NCBI RefSeq assembly: GCF_013423485.1
Contig: NZ_JABFFR010000003.1
Location: 434,001-498,000 of the forward strand
DNA from: Azospirillum oleiclasticum
GTDB lineage: Bacteria > Pseudomonadota > Alphaproteobacteria > Azospirillales > Azospirillaceae
DNA length: 64,000 nucleotides
Direction: 5' to 3'
Below, piece after piece: positions 8,185 to 17,082 of this stretch (its first letter is position 1; every line of letters starts with the position of its first letter). The translations under genes and the position numbers were made by a program. Below the pieces are notes generated by a model. It saw only the letters and a list, made by a program, of their open reading frames with translations. It searched no databases and had not been told where the DNA came from.

Positions 8185-9414
8185 ATGGACAGCCGGCACC
8201 CCGCGGTCCCGCCGCCGCTGCGCCCCGGTGCGGTGCTGCACGGCCCCGGCTCCGCCGCCACCGACGCGCTGCTGGAGGGCTTCGCCCGCGAACTGACAGC
8301 CCGCGGCTTCCGCGTCGGCGGCGTCATCCAGCGCAACGAGGCCCCGCGGGAGGGCTGCGCCGAGCTGATGACGCTGGTCGACCTCGGCAGCGGCCGGGTC
8401 TACGACATCACCCAGAAGCTCGGCCCCGGCTCGCAGTCCTGCCGCGTCGATCCCACTGGCGTGGCCGAGGCGAGCGAGGCGGTGCGCCGCGGCGTGGCGG
8501 AGCGGGTCGATCTGCTGGTGGTCAACAAGTTCGGCGGGCTGGAGGCCGGCGGCGGCGGGCTGGTGCAGGAACTGCTGGCCGCCATGGCGGAGGGGGTGCC
8601 GGTGCTGACCAGCGTCGGCAGCCGCTACACCGACGATTGGCTGACCGCCACCGGCGGGCACACCGACCTTCTGGCGCCGTCCATGGCCGCGCTGTGGCGC
8701 TGGTGGGGGCCGCACCGCCTCTACCCCGACCTGCTGCAGGGGATCGAGGACGCCGGGGTGCACCGCGTCGGCATCGGCGAGCATTGGGTGTTCGTGGAGA
8801 CCGGCCGCGCCATGGGCCTCGCGTCGCGCCCGCCGCAGACCCGCGGGCGGGCGCTGCCGCCGCCGGAATTCTGGGCCGGCCGGAGCTTGCGCGACCTCGC
8901 CGCCCCGGCCGCCGCCGGCTGGGACGCGCTGGAGGTGGCGGTCGCCGTGGCCGCGCTGAACGCCCATTACAACCACGCGGGCGTCGAGGGGCCGGCGGTC
9001 AACGGGCTCGACCTGTTCGACGCGGCCGACGGGCCGCTGGTGGTGGTCGGCGGCTTCCCCCAGATCCGCGAGCGCCGCCCCGACGCGCGGGTGATCGAGA
9101 TGGACCCGAAGCCCGGCGAGTATCCGGACACCGCCGCCGACTGGCTGATCCCCGCGGCCGGCGGCGTGATCGCCACCGCGTCCGCGCTGATGAACCGCAG
9201 CCTGCCCCGCCTGATCACCGCCGCCCCGCATGGCCGGCTGGCCCTGGTCGGCCCCGGCACGCCGCTGACGCCGCGGCTGTTCGCCTATGGCATCGACGCG
9301 CTGTGCGGCTTCGTCGCCACCGACCGGGAGGGGGTGGCCGGCGTCATCCTCGGCGGCGGCTCCTCGCGCCAGTTCCATCCCCTTGGCCGCATGGTGACGC
9401 TCCGTACCCCTTGA
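8185..9414 (+). CDS. DUF2478-DUF364 fusion protein (putative heavy-metal chelation domain)
   Basis: A 409-aa protein with two recognisable parts. Residues 10-165 match DUF2478, a nucleotide-binding-like family seen with molybdate genes; typical segments are VIQRNEAP, TLVDLGSG and the run GPGSQSCRVDP. Residues 175-405 match DUF364, the putative heavy-metal chelation family with a Rossmann-like C-terminal half; typical segments are VVVGGFPQIRER, ATASALMNRSLPRL and GPGTPLTPRLFAYGIDAL. Both domains look intact. It sits between a sulfur carrier and, 0.5 kb on, the convergent moeA, so a role in molybdenum or tungsten handling is plausible but unproven. The fusion itself is the notable point. I chose the ATG at 8185, 10 bp after the upstream stop. 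Confidence 0.8.
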   Translation: MDSRHPAVPPPLRPGAVLHGPGSAATDALLEGFARELTARGFRVGGVIQRNEAPREGCAELMTLVDLGSGRVYDITQKLGPGSQSCRVDPTGVAEASEAVRRGVAERVDLLVVNKFGGLEAGGGGLVQELLAAMAEGVPVLTSVGSRYTDDWLTATGGHTDLLAPSMAALWRWWGPHRLYPDLLQGIEDAGVHRVGIGEHWVFVETGRAMGLASRPPQTRGRALPPPEFWAGRSLRDLAAPAAAGWDALEVAVAVAALNAHYNHAGVEGPAVNGLDLFDAADGPLVVVGGFPQIRERRPDARVIEMDPKPGEYPDTAADWLIPAAGGVIATASALMNRSLPRLITAAPHGRLALVGPGTPLTPRLFAYGIDALCGFVATDREGVAGVILGGGSSRQFHPLGRMVTLRTP

Positions 9415-9475
9415 GTGGCGCCGTCAGCGCCCTCACCTTCCAGCACGACCATCCTGAACCGAACGAGGACCCACC

Positions 9476-9799
9476 ATGGACGACCGCACGCGCACGGAGC
9501 TGGAGGCCGCCGCCTTCCGCGGACTCGTCGCGCATCTGCAGAAGCGCACCGACGTGCAGAACATCGACCTGATGAACCTCGCCGGCTTCTGTCGCAACTG
9601 CCTGTCCAAATGGTACCGCGCCGCGGCGCTGGAGCGCGGCCTGTCCATGACCGACGACCAAGCCAAGGAGGCCGTCTACGGCATGCCTTATTCGGAATGG
9701 AAGACCCTGCACCAGGCCGAGGCCACGCCGGAGCAGATGAAGGTCTTCGAGGAAACCAAGCCCCTGCACGCCGAAATCAGCGGGCATGTGAAGAAGTAA
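9476..9799 (+). CDS. DUF1244 family protein
   Basis: Compact helical protein of 107 aa belonging to the DUF1244 family of small alphaproteobacterial proteins, whose biochemical role is unknown. The diagnostic part is the central NLAGFCRNCLSKWYRAAA, with a Cys-x-x-Cys pair that could bind metal, followed by AVYGMPYSEWKTLHQ. There is no signal peptide or membrane segment. It lies 61 bp downstream of the DUF364 fusion gene and may be co-transcribed with it. The palindromic element at 9811-9951 follows the stop codon. Confidence 0.85.
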   Translation: MDDRTRTELEAAAFRGLVAHLQKRTDVQNIDLMNLAGFCRNCLSKWYRAAALERGLSMTDDQAKEAVYGMPYSEWKTLHQAEATPEQMKVFEETKPLHAEISGHVKK

Positions 9800-9810
9800 C
9801 GCTGCTGAAA

Positions 9811-9951
9811 CCCTCTCCCGCCTCCGGCGGGAGAGGGAGGGACCCGCGAAGCGGGAGGGTGAGGGCTGGGTCTTCCCGGCAAACCTAGCCCTCACCCTTC
9901 CCACGCCGGAGGCGTGGTCCCCTTCCCTCTCCCGCCGGAGGCGGGCGAGGG
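9811..9951. repeat. Composite palindromic element, two inverted units (MITE/REP-like)
   Basis: Two units of about 60 bp face each other. Left unit: hairpin 9811-9837 (12-bp arms, TCC loop), small hairpin 9843-9855 (CCCGC-GAA-GCGGG), then TGAGGGCT. Right unit, inverted: AGCCCTCA, hairpin 9901-9917 (CCACGCC-GGA-GGCGTGG), then hairpin 9925-9951 with one mismatch. The order of parts is the same in each unit when read from its outer end. It fills the space between the convergent DUF1244 and moeA genes, where it can act as a bidirectional terminator. Related C-rich palindromes recur at 2113, 6104, 6396 and 38046. Confidence 0.75.
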
Positions 9952-9960
9952 AGCAACCGC

Positions 9961-11205
9961 TTACCCGAACAGCCCCGTGAAGGGGATGACGGTCACCATG
10001 TCGCCGGGCTCGATCGCCGTCGCCTCGGCCGGCACATCGACCAGCGCGTCGGACTCCACCATGGAGGTCAGCACGCCGGAGCTGTCGTTGGGGAATTTGC
10101 GGGCAACGGGACGGCCGTCCTCCCCCATCTCCAGCGTCACGCGCAGGAATTCCCGCCGCCCCGCCTTCTTGCGGAAGCGGAAACCGGACACCGCCAGCGC
10201 GCGCGGGGTGAAGACGCGGTCGGCACCGCTCAGCCGCAGCACCAGCGGCCGGCCGACCAGCATGAAGGTCACCATGGCCGACACCGGGTTGCCGGGCAAC
10301 CCCAACACCACCGCATCGCCGACGCGGCCGAGCGCCAGCGGCTTTCCCGGCCGCAGCGCCAGCTTCCACAAATCGATGGACCCCAGCGCGGTGACGGCCG
10401 CCTTCACATGGTCCTCCTCCCCCACCGAGGCACCGCCGGAGGTGACGATCAGGTCGGCCTCCCCGGCCGCACCGGCCAGCGCGTCGCGCACCGCGTCCAG
10501 CCGGTCGGGCAGGATGCCGAGGTCGCGCAGCTCCACCCCCAGCGCCGTCAACTGCGCGCCGACCGTGTAGCGGTTGCTGTCGTAGATGGTGCCGGCCGGC
10601 TTCGGCCCGCCCGGCTCGCGCAGCTCGTCGCCGGTGGACAGCAGCACGACGCGCAGCGGGCGGCGCACCAGCAGCTCCGCCCGCCCGCAGGAGGCGGCCA
10701 TCCCCACCTCCTGCGCGCGAAGCCGACGGCCCGGCGCCAGGACCCGCGTGCCGGCCCGCATGTCCTCCCCCGCCGGGCGGATGTTGGCGCCGCAGCGGAC
10801 GGCCTCGCGCAGCGTCACCGCGCCGTCCGCCGCCTCGCAGTCCTCCTGCATCGCCACCGTGTCCACGCCCGCCGGCACCGCGGCCCCGGTGAAGATGCGC
10901 ACCGCCTGCCCCGGCCCGACGTTGCCGTCGAACACCGACCCCGCCGGCACCCGCCCGATCACCGTGAAGCGCGCGCCGGCCTCGGCATCCGCGCCGCCCG
11001 CATTCAGCCCGTAGCCGTCCATCGCCGACACCGCGCACGGCGGCACATCGCCCGGCGCCTCCACCGGCACGGCCAGCACGCGTCCCAGCGCGCGGGGGAG
11101 CGGCACCGTCTCCGTTCCCGTCACCGGGCCGTAGTCGCGCATCACCCGAGCCAGCGCCTCGTCGAGCGTCTGCGGGGCGGGTCCGGGCGCCGCGAAACAG
11201 TCCAT
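9961..11205 (-). CDS. moeA: Molybdopterin molybdotransferase MoeA
   Basis: Inserts molybdenum into adenylylated molybdopterin, the last general step of molybdenum-cofactor synthesis. The product is 414 aa, family length. Recognisable segments are AVSAMDGYGLNA near residue 64, FTGAAVPAGVDTVAMQED near residue 107, LSTGDEL near residue 190, then VTSGGASVGEEDHVKA near residue 260 and GLPGNPVSAMVTF near residue 310, covering the MoeA N-domain, the MoCF-binding domain and the C-terminal domain. The start at 11205 follows GAGGAGGAAACGACC, a strong ribosome site; an upstream ATG in frame lacks one. The xanthine dehydrogenase and CoxL-like genes in this window need its product. Confidence 0.93.
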   Translation of the reverse strand: MDCFAAPGPAPQTLDEALARVMRDYGPVTGTETVPLPRALGRVLAVPVEAPGDVPPCAVSAMDGYGLNAGGADAEAGARFTVIGRVPAGSVFDGNVGPGQAVRIFTGAAVPAGVDTVAMQEDCEAADGAVTLREAVRCGANIRPAGEDMRAGTRVLAPGRRLRAQEVGMAASCGRAELLVRRPLRVVLLSTGDELREPGGPKPAGTIYDSNRYTVGAQLTALGVELRDLGILPDRLDAVRDALAGAAGEADLIVTSGGASVGEEDHVKAAVTALGSIDLWKLALRPGKPLALGRVGDAVVLGLPGNPVSAMVTFMLVGRPLVLRLSGADRVFTPRALAVSGFRFRKKAGRREFLRVTLEMGEDGRPVARKFPNDSSGVLTSMVESDALVDVPAEATAIEPGDMVTVIPFTGLFG

Positions 11206-11344
11206 GGTCGTTTCCTCCTCGTTCGCCGGGCGAGGGTAGCGCCGACCGCCGCTCACCGCAACGTGACCCGCCCCTCACGCGCCCGTGACACCGCGGGGCG
11301 CACAGGGCGACTATCGTGTCGACCACCGACAATGGGAGATGCGC

Positions 11345-11965
11345 ATGCTGCGAACGGCAACCCTTGCGGCGGCCCTGGCCGCGATGACCGCCCTGGCCGC
11401 CCCGGCGCTGGCCCAGGATACGAAGCCGGCGGCCGACGGACTGGCGGTGGCGACCTTCGCCGGCGGCTGCTTCTGGTGCATGGAGCCGCCCTTCGACAAG
11501 CTGGACGGTGTGGTCTCCACCATCTCCGGCTACACCGGCGGATCGGTGGTGAATCCCAGCTACAAGCAGGTGTCGGCCGGCGGCACCGGCCACACGGAAG
11601 CGGTGGAGATCCGCTACGACCCGAAACGGGTGTCCTTCCAGACGCTGCTCGACACCTACTGGCACAACGTCGATGCGGTGGACGGCGGCGGCCAGTTCTG
11701 CGACCGCGGCAGCCAGTACCGCCCGGCCATCTTCGTCCACGACGAGGAGCAGCGCCGGCTTGCCGAAGAATCCAAGAAGGCGCTGGACGGCCGCTTCGCC
11801 AAGCCGATCGCCGTCACCATCGGCCCGGCCGAGACCTTCTACCCGGCCGAGGACTACCACCAGAACTACTACCAGAACAATCCGGTCCGCTACACCTACT
11901 ACCGCTACGCGTGCGGGCGCGACAAGCGGCTGGAGGAGCTGTGGGGACCGAAGCCGTCAGGCTGA
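11345..11965 (+). CDS. msrA: Peptide-methionine (S)-S-oxide reductase MsrA, exported
   Basis: Reduces methionine-S-sulfoxide in proteins. The catalytic motif GCFWC is at residues 41-45 with Cys42 as the expected nucleophile; SGYTGG and GGTGHTEAVE follow. A Sec signal peptide (residues 1-24, ending PALAQ) directs it to the periplasm, unlike the usual cytosolic form. Of two close ATG codons, 11345 is favoured because GGGAG at 11334-11338 lies 6 bp upstream. The last 9 bp overlap the end of the convergent ABC ATPase gene. The recycling cysteine is probably in the C-terminal YACGRDKR. Confidence 0.92.
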   Translation: MLRTATLAAALAAMTALAAPALAQDTKPAADGLAVATFAGGCFWCMEPPFDKLDGVVSTISGYTGGSVVNPSYKQVSAGGTGHTEAVEIRYDPKRVSFQTLLDTYWHNVDAVDGGGQFCDRGSQYRPAIFVHDEEQRRLAEESKKALDGRFAKPIAVTIGPAETFYPAEDYHQNYYQNNPVRYTYYRYACGRDKRLEELWGPKPSG

Positions 11966-12715
11966 CGTCACGCGCCGGTAACCACGGCTGGCCTCGATGA
12001 GGTGCCGCGTGTAGCCGTCGGCCGCCTCGCCGCGGCGGAGATCGGCAACGTCCATCGTCTCGACGATGCGCCCGGCCTGCATCACCGCCAGCCGCTCGCA
12101 CATCAGCGAGACGATGGCGAGGTTGTGGGTGACCAGCAGCAGCGTCAGCCCTCGCTCCGCCCGCAGCCGGCGCAGCAGGTTCAGGATCTCCGCCTGCACC
12201 GACAGGTCGAGCGCGGAGGTCGGCTCGTCCAGCAGCAGCACCCGCGGCTCCAGGATCAGCGCGCGGGCGATGGCGATGCGCTGCCTCTGCCCGCCGCTGA
12301 GCTGGTGCGGATAACGGAAGCGGAAGCCGCCGCCTAGCCCGACCTCCTCCAGCGCGCGTTCGATGCGCCGCTCGGCGTCGCCCAGCCGCTGGATGGCGAC
12401 CGGCTCGGCCAGGATGCGGTCGACCGTGTGGCGCGGGTGCAGGGAGCCGTAGGGGTCCTGGAACACCATCTGCACAGCCTTGTGGAAGGCCGCCGTGCGC
12501 CGCCGCCCCTGCTCCGCCCCGCCGACCAGCACGCGGCCTGTCCAGTCCGGGTTCAACCCGGATATGGCGCGCAGCACCGTGGACTTGCCGGACCCGGACT
12601 CACCCACCAGCGCGAAGGACTCCCCCTCCGCCACGCGGAAGGACACGCCCGCCACCGCGGTGACGGCACTCCGCCCGCCGCCGAAGCGGACGGTGAGGTC
12701 CCGCACGTCGATCAC
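11957..12715 (-). CDS. Oligopeptide/dipeptide-type ABC transporter ATP-binding protein (second)
   Basis: One of two ATPases energising the importer encoded upstream. It has 252 aa with Walker A GESGSGKST near residue 39, signature LSGGQRQRIAIARAL near residue 145 and Walker B VLLLDEPTSALD. It starts at GTG 12715, sharing GTGA with the stop of the preceding ATPase gene. The length and sequence fit the DppF/OppF/GsiA group, but the C-terminal family extension is short. It closes a five-gene minus-strand operon (binding protein, two permeases, two ATPases). Confidence 0.9.
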   Translation of the reverse strand: MIDVRDLTVRFGGGRSAVTAVAGVSFRVAEGESFALVGESGSGKSTVLRAISGLNPDWTGRVLVGGAEQGRRRTAAFHKAVQMVFQDPYGSLHPRHTVDRILAEPVAIQRLGDAERRIERALEEVGLGGGFRFRYPHQLSGGQRQRIAIARALILEPRVLLLDEPTSALDLSVQAEILNLLRRLRAERGLTLLLVTHNLAIVSLMCERLAVMQAGRIVETMDVADLRRGEAADGYTRHLIEASRGYRRVTSA

Positions 12716-13560
12716 GACCCCTCCTCCAGCCAGGCCGGGTCGCGCCGCAGCACCGGCAGGTCGGCCGGCTCCGCCTCGATGCGCGGGCGGGCGGCCAGCA
12801 GGCCGCGGGTGTAGGGGTGGCTGGCCTGGGCCAGATCCGCGGCCCGACAGGTCTCCACCACCCGGCCGCCATACATCACCAGCACGCGGTCGCAGAAGGA
12901 CGCCACAAGGTCGAGGTCGTGGCTGATGAAGATCAGCGCCATGCCGCGGCTGGACACGAGGTCGTCCAGGATGGACAGCACCTGCGCCTGCACCGACACG
13001 TCGAGCGCCGAGGTCGGCTCGTCGGCGATCAGAAGGTCGGGGTCGGGGGCCAGCATCATCGCGATCATCACCCGCTGCCCCATGCCGCCCGACACCTCGT
13101 GGGGGTAAAGGCCGTAGACACGCGCCGGCTCGCGGATGCGCACCGCCTCCAGCATCGCCAGCGCCCGCTCCCGCGCCTCGCGCCGGCCGACGCCGCCGTG
13201 CACCCGCAACGCCTCGGCGATCTGCGCCCCCACCGTCATCACCGGGTTGAGGGAGAATTTCGGGTCCTGCATGACCATGGAGATGCGCCGCCCGCGCAAC
13301 CTCCGCAGCGTGCGTGCGTCCGCGGCCATCAGGTCGATGCCGTCGAACGCCAGCCGCTGCGCCGTCACCTCGGCGGCCGGCGGCGTCAGCCGCAGCAGCG
13401 CCCGCCCGGTCAGCGACTTGCCGGACCCCGACTCGCCGACGATGCCCAGCCGCTCCCGCCCCAGCGTGAAGCCCACGCCGCGCACCGCCTCCACCGTCCG
13501 CCGTTCGGTGCGGAAGCGGATGCGCAGATCCTCCACAGTCAGCAGGGGGGCACCGGTCAT
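12712..13560 (-). CDS. Oligopeptide/dipeptide-type ABC transporter ATP-binding protein (first)
   Basis: DppD/OppD-like ATPase of 282 aa. Walker A is GESGSGKSL near residue 41, the Q-loop lies in SMVMQDPKFSLNPVMTVG near residue 95, the signature is VSGGMGQRVMIAMML and Walker B is LLIADEPTSALD. Note GMGQR instead of the usual GMRQR. The C-terminal HPYTRGLLAARP is typical of the peptide/nickel group. The start overlaps the upstream permease stop by 4 bp. Its partner ATPase follows with a 4-bp overlap. Confidence 0.9.
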   Translation of the reverse strand: MTGAPLLTVEDLRIRFRTERRTVEAVRGVGFTLGRERLGIVGESGSGKSLTGRALLRLTPPAAEVTAQRLAFDGIDLMAADARTLRRLRGRRISMVMQDPKFSLNPVMTVGAQIAEALRVHGGVGRREARERALAMLEAVRIREPARVYGLYPHEVSGGMGQRVMIAMMLAPDPDLLIADEPTSALDVSVQAQVLSILDDLVSSRGMALIFISHDLDLVASFCDRVLVMYGGRVVETCRAADLAQASHPYTRGLLAARPRIEAEPADLPVLRRDPAWLEEGS

Positions 13561-14453
13561 CGCTGCTTGGGGTCCAGCACGTCGCGCAGGCCGTCGCCCA
13601 GCAGGTTGAAGCCCAGGCTGACCACGCAAATGGCCACCCCAGGCATGGCGGCAACCCACCACTGGTCGAGGATGTATTTGCGCCCGCCGGCGATCATCGC
13701 CCCCCACTCCGGCGAGGGTGGCTGCGCCCCCAGCCCCAGAAAGCCCAGACCCGCCGCGATCAGGATGATGCCCGCCATGTCCAGCGTCACCCGCACGATC
13801 ACCGACGACAGGGTCAGCGGCACCACATGCCCCCAAAGGATGCGCGCGGCCGACGCCCCCTGCAGCCTTGCGGCGGCGATGAAGTCGCTGTTGCGGATGG
13901 TCATGGTCTCGGCCCGCGCGATGCGGGCGTAGGGCGGCCAGCTCGTGACGGCGATGGCGATCACCGCGTTCTCGATGCCCGGCCCCAGCGCCGCGACGAA
14001 GGCCAGCGCCAGGATCAGCCGGGGGAAGGCCAGGAACACGTCGGTGACGCGCATCAGCACCGCGTCCACCCAGCCGCCGCGGTAGCCGGCGACGCAGCCG
14101 ACAGCCAGCCCCACCGGCGCCACCAGCACCATGGTCAACGCCACCACCGCCAGCGTGATCCGCGCGCCATGCACCAGCCGGGACCAGATGTCCCGCCCCA
14201 GATCGTCGGTGCCGAGCCAGTGCCCCGCCGCCCCCGGCGGGGTCAGCCGCGCCGCCAGATCCTGCGCCACCGGCGAATGGGTCGCCAACAGGGGTGCGGC
14301 GGCGGCCACCAGCACCAGCCCGGCGACGATCGCCAGCCCCGCCATCGCCAGCGGGTTCCGGCTGAACAGCCGCCAGCCGGCGTAGCCCTGCCCCAGCCGG
14401 GCCTGGAGCCGCGAGCGCGGCGCCTCCTCCAGAAGCCACGCGGTCAGGCTCAT
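13557..14453 (-). CDS. ABC transporter permease (DppC type)
   Basis: Second inner-membrane subunit of the importer, 298 aa. A cytosolic N-terminal stretch and the typical N-terminal TM (residues 35-55) precede the core permease domain. The segment HWLGTDDLGRDIWSRLVHGAR is diagnostic of DppC/OppC, and the EAA loop lies around AARLQGASAARILWGHVVP. The ATG at 14453 overlaps the stop of the dppB-like gene by 4 bp. The C-terminus ends NLLGDGLRDVLDPKQR, as in the family. Confidence 0.92.
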   Translation of the reverse strand: MSLTAWLLEEAPRSRLQARLGQGYAGWRLFSRNPLAMAGLAIVAGLVLVAAAAPLLATHSPVAQDLAARLTPPGAAGHWLGTDDLGRDIWSRLVHGARITLAVVALTMVLVAPVGLAVGCVAGYRGGWVDAVLMRVTDVFLAFPRLILALAFVAALGPGIENAVIAIAVTSWPPYARIARAETMTIRNSDFIAAARLQGASAARILWGHVVPLTLSSVIVRVTLDMAGIILIAAGLGFLGLGAQPPSPEWGAMIAGGRKYILDQWWVAAMPGVAICVVSLGFNLLGDGLRDVLDPKQR

Positions 14454-15490
14454 CGCGCCCTCGGGTCGAACAGGCGGTAGAGCAGGTCCGACAGCAGGTT
14501 CACCCCCACGAACACCACCCCCACCACCAGCGTGCCGCCCAGCACCGCGTTCATGTCCACGTTCAGCAGGGAGCTGGTGATGTAGGACCCCAGCCCCGGC
14601 CACGCGAACACCGTCTCCGTCAGCACGGAGCCCTCCAGCAGATGGGCGTAGGACAGCGCGATCACCGTCACCAACGGCACCATGATGTTGCCCAGCGCGT
14701 GGCGCCAGACGATGCGCGCCTCGCTCACCCCCTTGACCCGCGCCGTGATGATGTACTCCTGCCGCAACTGGTCGAGCATGAAGCTGCGCGTCATGCGGCC
14801 GATGTAGGCCAGCGAGAAGACGCCCAGCACCCCGGCCGGCAGCACCAGATGGCTGACGGCGTTGCCGAACACCTCCCATTCCCGCGCGAGTGCGGCGTCG
14901 AGCAGCAGCAGCCCCGTCACCGGCTCCACGATGTCCTCATAGCCGATGGACAGCCGCCCCGGCCCGGCCACCCAGCCCAGCTCGGCGTAGAACAGCAGCA
15001 GCCCCATCAGCCCCAGCCAGAACACCGGGATCGAATAGCCGGCCAGCCCGATCACCCGCACGAGGTGGTCGATCCAATGCCCCTGCCGCACCGCCGCCAG
15101 CACCCCCATGGGCACGCCCAGCAGGACCCCGATCAGCGTCGCCGCCGTCGCCAGTTCCAGCGTCGCCGGGAAATAGCGCGCGATGTCCTCCGTCACCGGG
15201 CGCGACGTTAGCACCGACATGCCGAAATCGCCCCGCGCCACCTGCGACACGTACAGCCCGAACTGCACGTACAGCGGCCGGTCCAACCCCAGCTCGACGC
15301 GCGTTCGATCGTACAGATCCGGCCCGGCGTTGTCCCCCACCACCGCCAGAACCGGGTCCACCGGCACCACCCGTGCGATGACGAAGGTGACCAGCAGCAG
15401 CCCGAACAGCGTCACCCCCACCCCGGCCAGGGTGGCGGTGACGCGGAGCAGCAGACGGCCGATCGGGTGGAGGAACTCCGGCGAACTCAC
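14450..15490 (-). CDS. ABC transporter permease (DppB type)
   Basis: First inner-membrane subunit, 346 aa with six predicted helices. The family-specific periplasmic segment after TM1 (DRTRVELGLDRPLYVQFGLY) and the C-terminal SSLLNVDMNAVLGGTLVVGV are present. Translation starts at GTG 15490, which shares GTGA with the stop of the binding-protein gene, so the pair is coupled. A longer reading frame upstream is out of phase with the binding protein and is not used. Confidence 0.92.
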   Translation of the reverse strand: MSSPEFLHPIGRLLLRVTATLAGVGVTLFGLLLVTFVIARVVPVDPVLAVVGDNAGPDLYDRTRVELGLDRPLYVQFGLYVSQVARGDFGMSVLTSRPVTEDIARYFPATLELATAATLIGVLLGVPMGVLAAVRQGHWIDHLVRVIGLAGYSIPVFWLGLMGLLLFYAELGWVAGPGRLSIGYEDIVEPVTGLLLLDAALAREWEVFGNAVSHLVLPAGVLGVFSLAYIGRMTRSFMLDQLRQEYIITARVKGVSEARIVWRHALGNIMVPLVTVIALSYAHLLEGSVLTETVFAWPGLGSYITSSLLNVDMNAVLGGTLVVGVVFVGVNLLSDLLYRLFDPRAR

Positions 15491-17082
15491 TTCTTCTCGA
15501 TGCCGCGGTAGTAGTTGTTGTCGAAGCTGGGGCCGAGGATGAAGCCCTCCACGCCTTTGCGGCGGGCGGCCACCTCGATCTGCTGGAACATGATGACGAA
15601 GGGCGACTCCGTCTGGTGGCGGCGCTGGATGTCCTCGTAGACGGCGGCGCGCTTGGCGGCATCGCGCTCGACCACCGCGGCCTCGGTCTCCTTCGTCATC
15701 GCCGGGATGTCCCAGGCGTTGCGCCACGCCAGGGTCTTGGTGCGGCCCTCGTCCGCATTGTCCGGGTTCATGGCGAAGGTCTGGGCGTTGGTGTGCGGGT
15801 CCTGATAGTCGGGGCCCCACTCGCCGATGTAGATGTCGTGGTTGCGGGCGCGGTACTTGGTCAGCGTCTGCTTGCCGTCGCCGGGGATCAGGTCGAGCTT
15901 GATGCCGGCCTTCGCCCAATTGGCCTGGATCGCCTGCGCCACGTCGGTGTAGGGCGAAACGTTGCGCACATCCATGGTCACCGCGAAGCCGTCGGGCACG
16001 CCCGCCTTGGCGAGCAGCGCCTTGCCCTTCTCCAGGTCGAAGCCGTAGGGCTTGGTCTCGATCGCGCCCATGAAGCCCTTGGGCAGGAAGGCCTGGTGCA
16101 CCTGGTACTTGCCCTTCAGCAAATTGTCCTGGATGCCCTGGTAATCGACCAGCCATTTCAGCGCCTCCCGCACCTCGGGCTTGCGCAGCGTCTCGTTCTT
16201 CTGGTTCAGGCCCAGATAGAAGATCGTGCCCTTCACCCCCTCCTGCACGGCGAGGTCGGCGTTGCCGGCGATGCCGGCGATCTGGTCCTTCTCCAGATTG
16301 CGGGCGAAGTCCACGTCGCCCTTTTCCAGCAGCAGCCGCTGCGCCGCCGCCTCCGCCACATGGCGCACCACCACCCGCTTGTTCTTCGGAGCACCATCCC
16401 AGTAATCGGCGTTGGCCTCCAGCGTGTAGCTTTCCTTGGGCTCCCAGCGCCGCAGCCGGTAGGGGCCGGAGGCGGCGGAGTTGCTCTTCATCCAGCCGTT
16501 GCCCAGGTCGCCGTCCTTCTCGTTCTTCAGGACCGTCGCCTTGTCGACGATGCCGCCGACCGACGCGGTCAGGCAGTAGAAGAAGAAGGTCGGGGCGTAG
16601 GGCTTGTCGGTGGTGATCACCAGCGTGCGCCCGTCCGTCGCCCGGATGCGCTCGCGCACATTATCCTTGGTAAAGCCGAACTGGGCGATGATGAAGGCCG
16701 GCTGCTTGTCCAGCAGCACCGCGCGCTGGAGCGAGAAGGCCGCATCCTCCGCCGTGACCGGGTTGCCGGAATGGAACTTCACGCCGTCGCGCAGGGTGAA
16801 TGTGTAGGTCTTCCCGTCCTCCGACACGGTCCAGCGTTCGGCCAATTGCCCGCGGATGTCCGCCACGTTGCCGGGATCGAAGGTCAGCAGCTTGTCGTAG
16901 ATGTTGCCGACAGCCTCGCTGCCCGAGAATTCGAAGGACTCGGCCGGATCGAAGGTGATGATGTCGTCGATCTGCTTGGCCATGACCACCGTGTCGCGCG
17001 GCGTTGCCGCCTGCGTGGCCAGCGGTTGCAGCACGGTTCCCGCCAGCAGAATCCCCGTCGCGATCCAGCGTGCGATCGTCAT
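15487..17082 (-). CDS. ABC transporter substrate-binding protein, family 5 (peptide/opine/glutathione-type)
   Basis: Large periplasmic binding protein of 531 aa with a signal peptide at residues 1-28 (ATQAA). The family-5 pattern is clear: YDKLLTFDPGNVADIRGQLA near residue 62, WTVSEDGKTYTFTLRDGVKFH near residue 84 and the C-terminal GEWGPDYQDPHTN. It is the first gene of the five-gene minus-strand importer operon. The start at 17082 follows GGGGGTAACGGCG. Ligands of this family range from peptides to nickel, opines and glutathione; this one cannot be assigned from sequence alone. Confidence 0.92.
   Translation of the reverse strand: MTIARWIATGILLAGTVLQPLATQAATPRDTVVMAKQIDDIITFDPAESFEFSGSEAVGNIYDKLLTFDPGNVADIRGQLAERWTVSEDGKTYTFTLRDGVKFHSGNPVTAEDAAFSLQRAVLLDKQPAFIIAQFGFTKDNVRERIRATDGRTLVITTDKPYAPTFFFYCLTASVGGIVDKATVLKNEKDGDLGNGWMKSNSAASGPYRLRRWEPKESYTLEANADYWDGAPKNKRVVVRHVAEAAAQRLLLEKGDVDFARNLEKDQIAGIAGNADLAVQEGVKGTIFYLGLNQKNETLRKPEVREALKWLVDYQGIQDNLLKGKYQVHQAFLPKGFMGAIETKPYGFDLEKGKALLAKAGVPDGFAVTMDVRNVSPYTDVAQAIQANWAKAGIKLDLIPGDGKQTLTKYRARNHDIYIGEWGPDYQDPHTNAQTFAMNPDNADEGRTKTLAWRNAWDIPAMTKETEAAVVERDAAKRAAVYEDIQRRHQTESPFVIMFQQIEVAARRKGVEGFILGPSFDNNYYRGIEKK

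Noticed and set aside
9344..11860. Very long minus-strand open frame of over 800 codons across the moeA region
   Set aside because: It runs out of phase with moeA, yields Arg/Gly/Ala-rich nonsense protein and is a by-product of high GC content.
11957..15490. Possible fusion proteins formed by long frames through the ABC operon
   Set aside because: The extra N-terminal parts are out-of-frame translations of the upstream gene. GTGA and ATGA overlaps give normal-length separate proteins.
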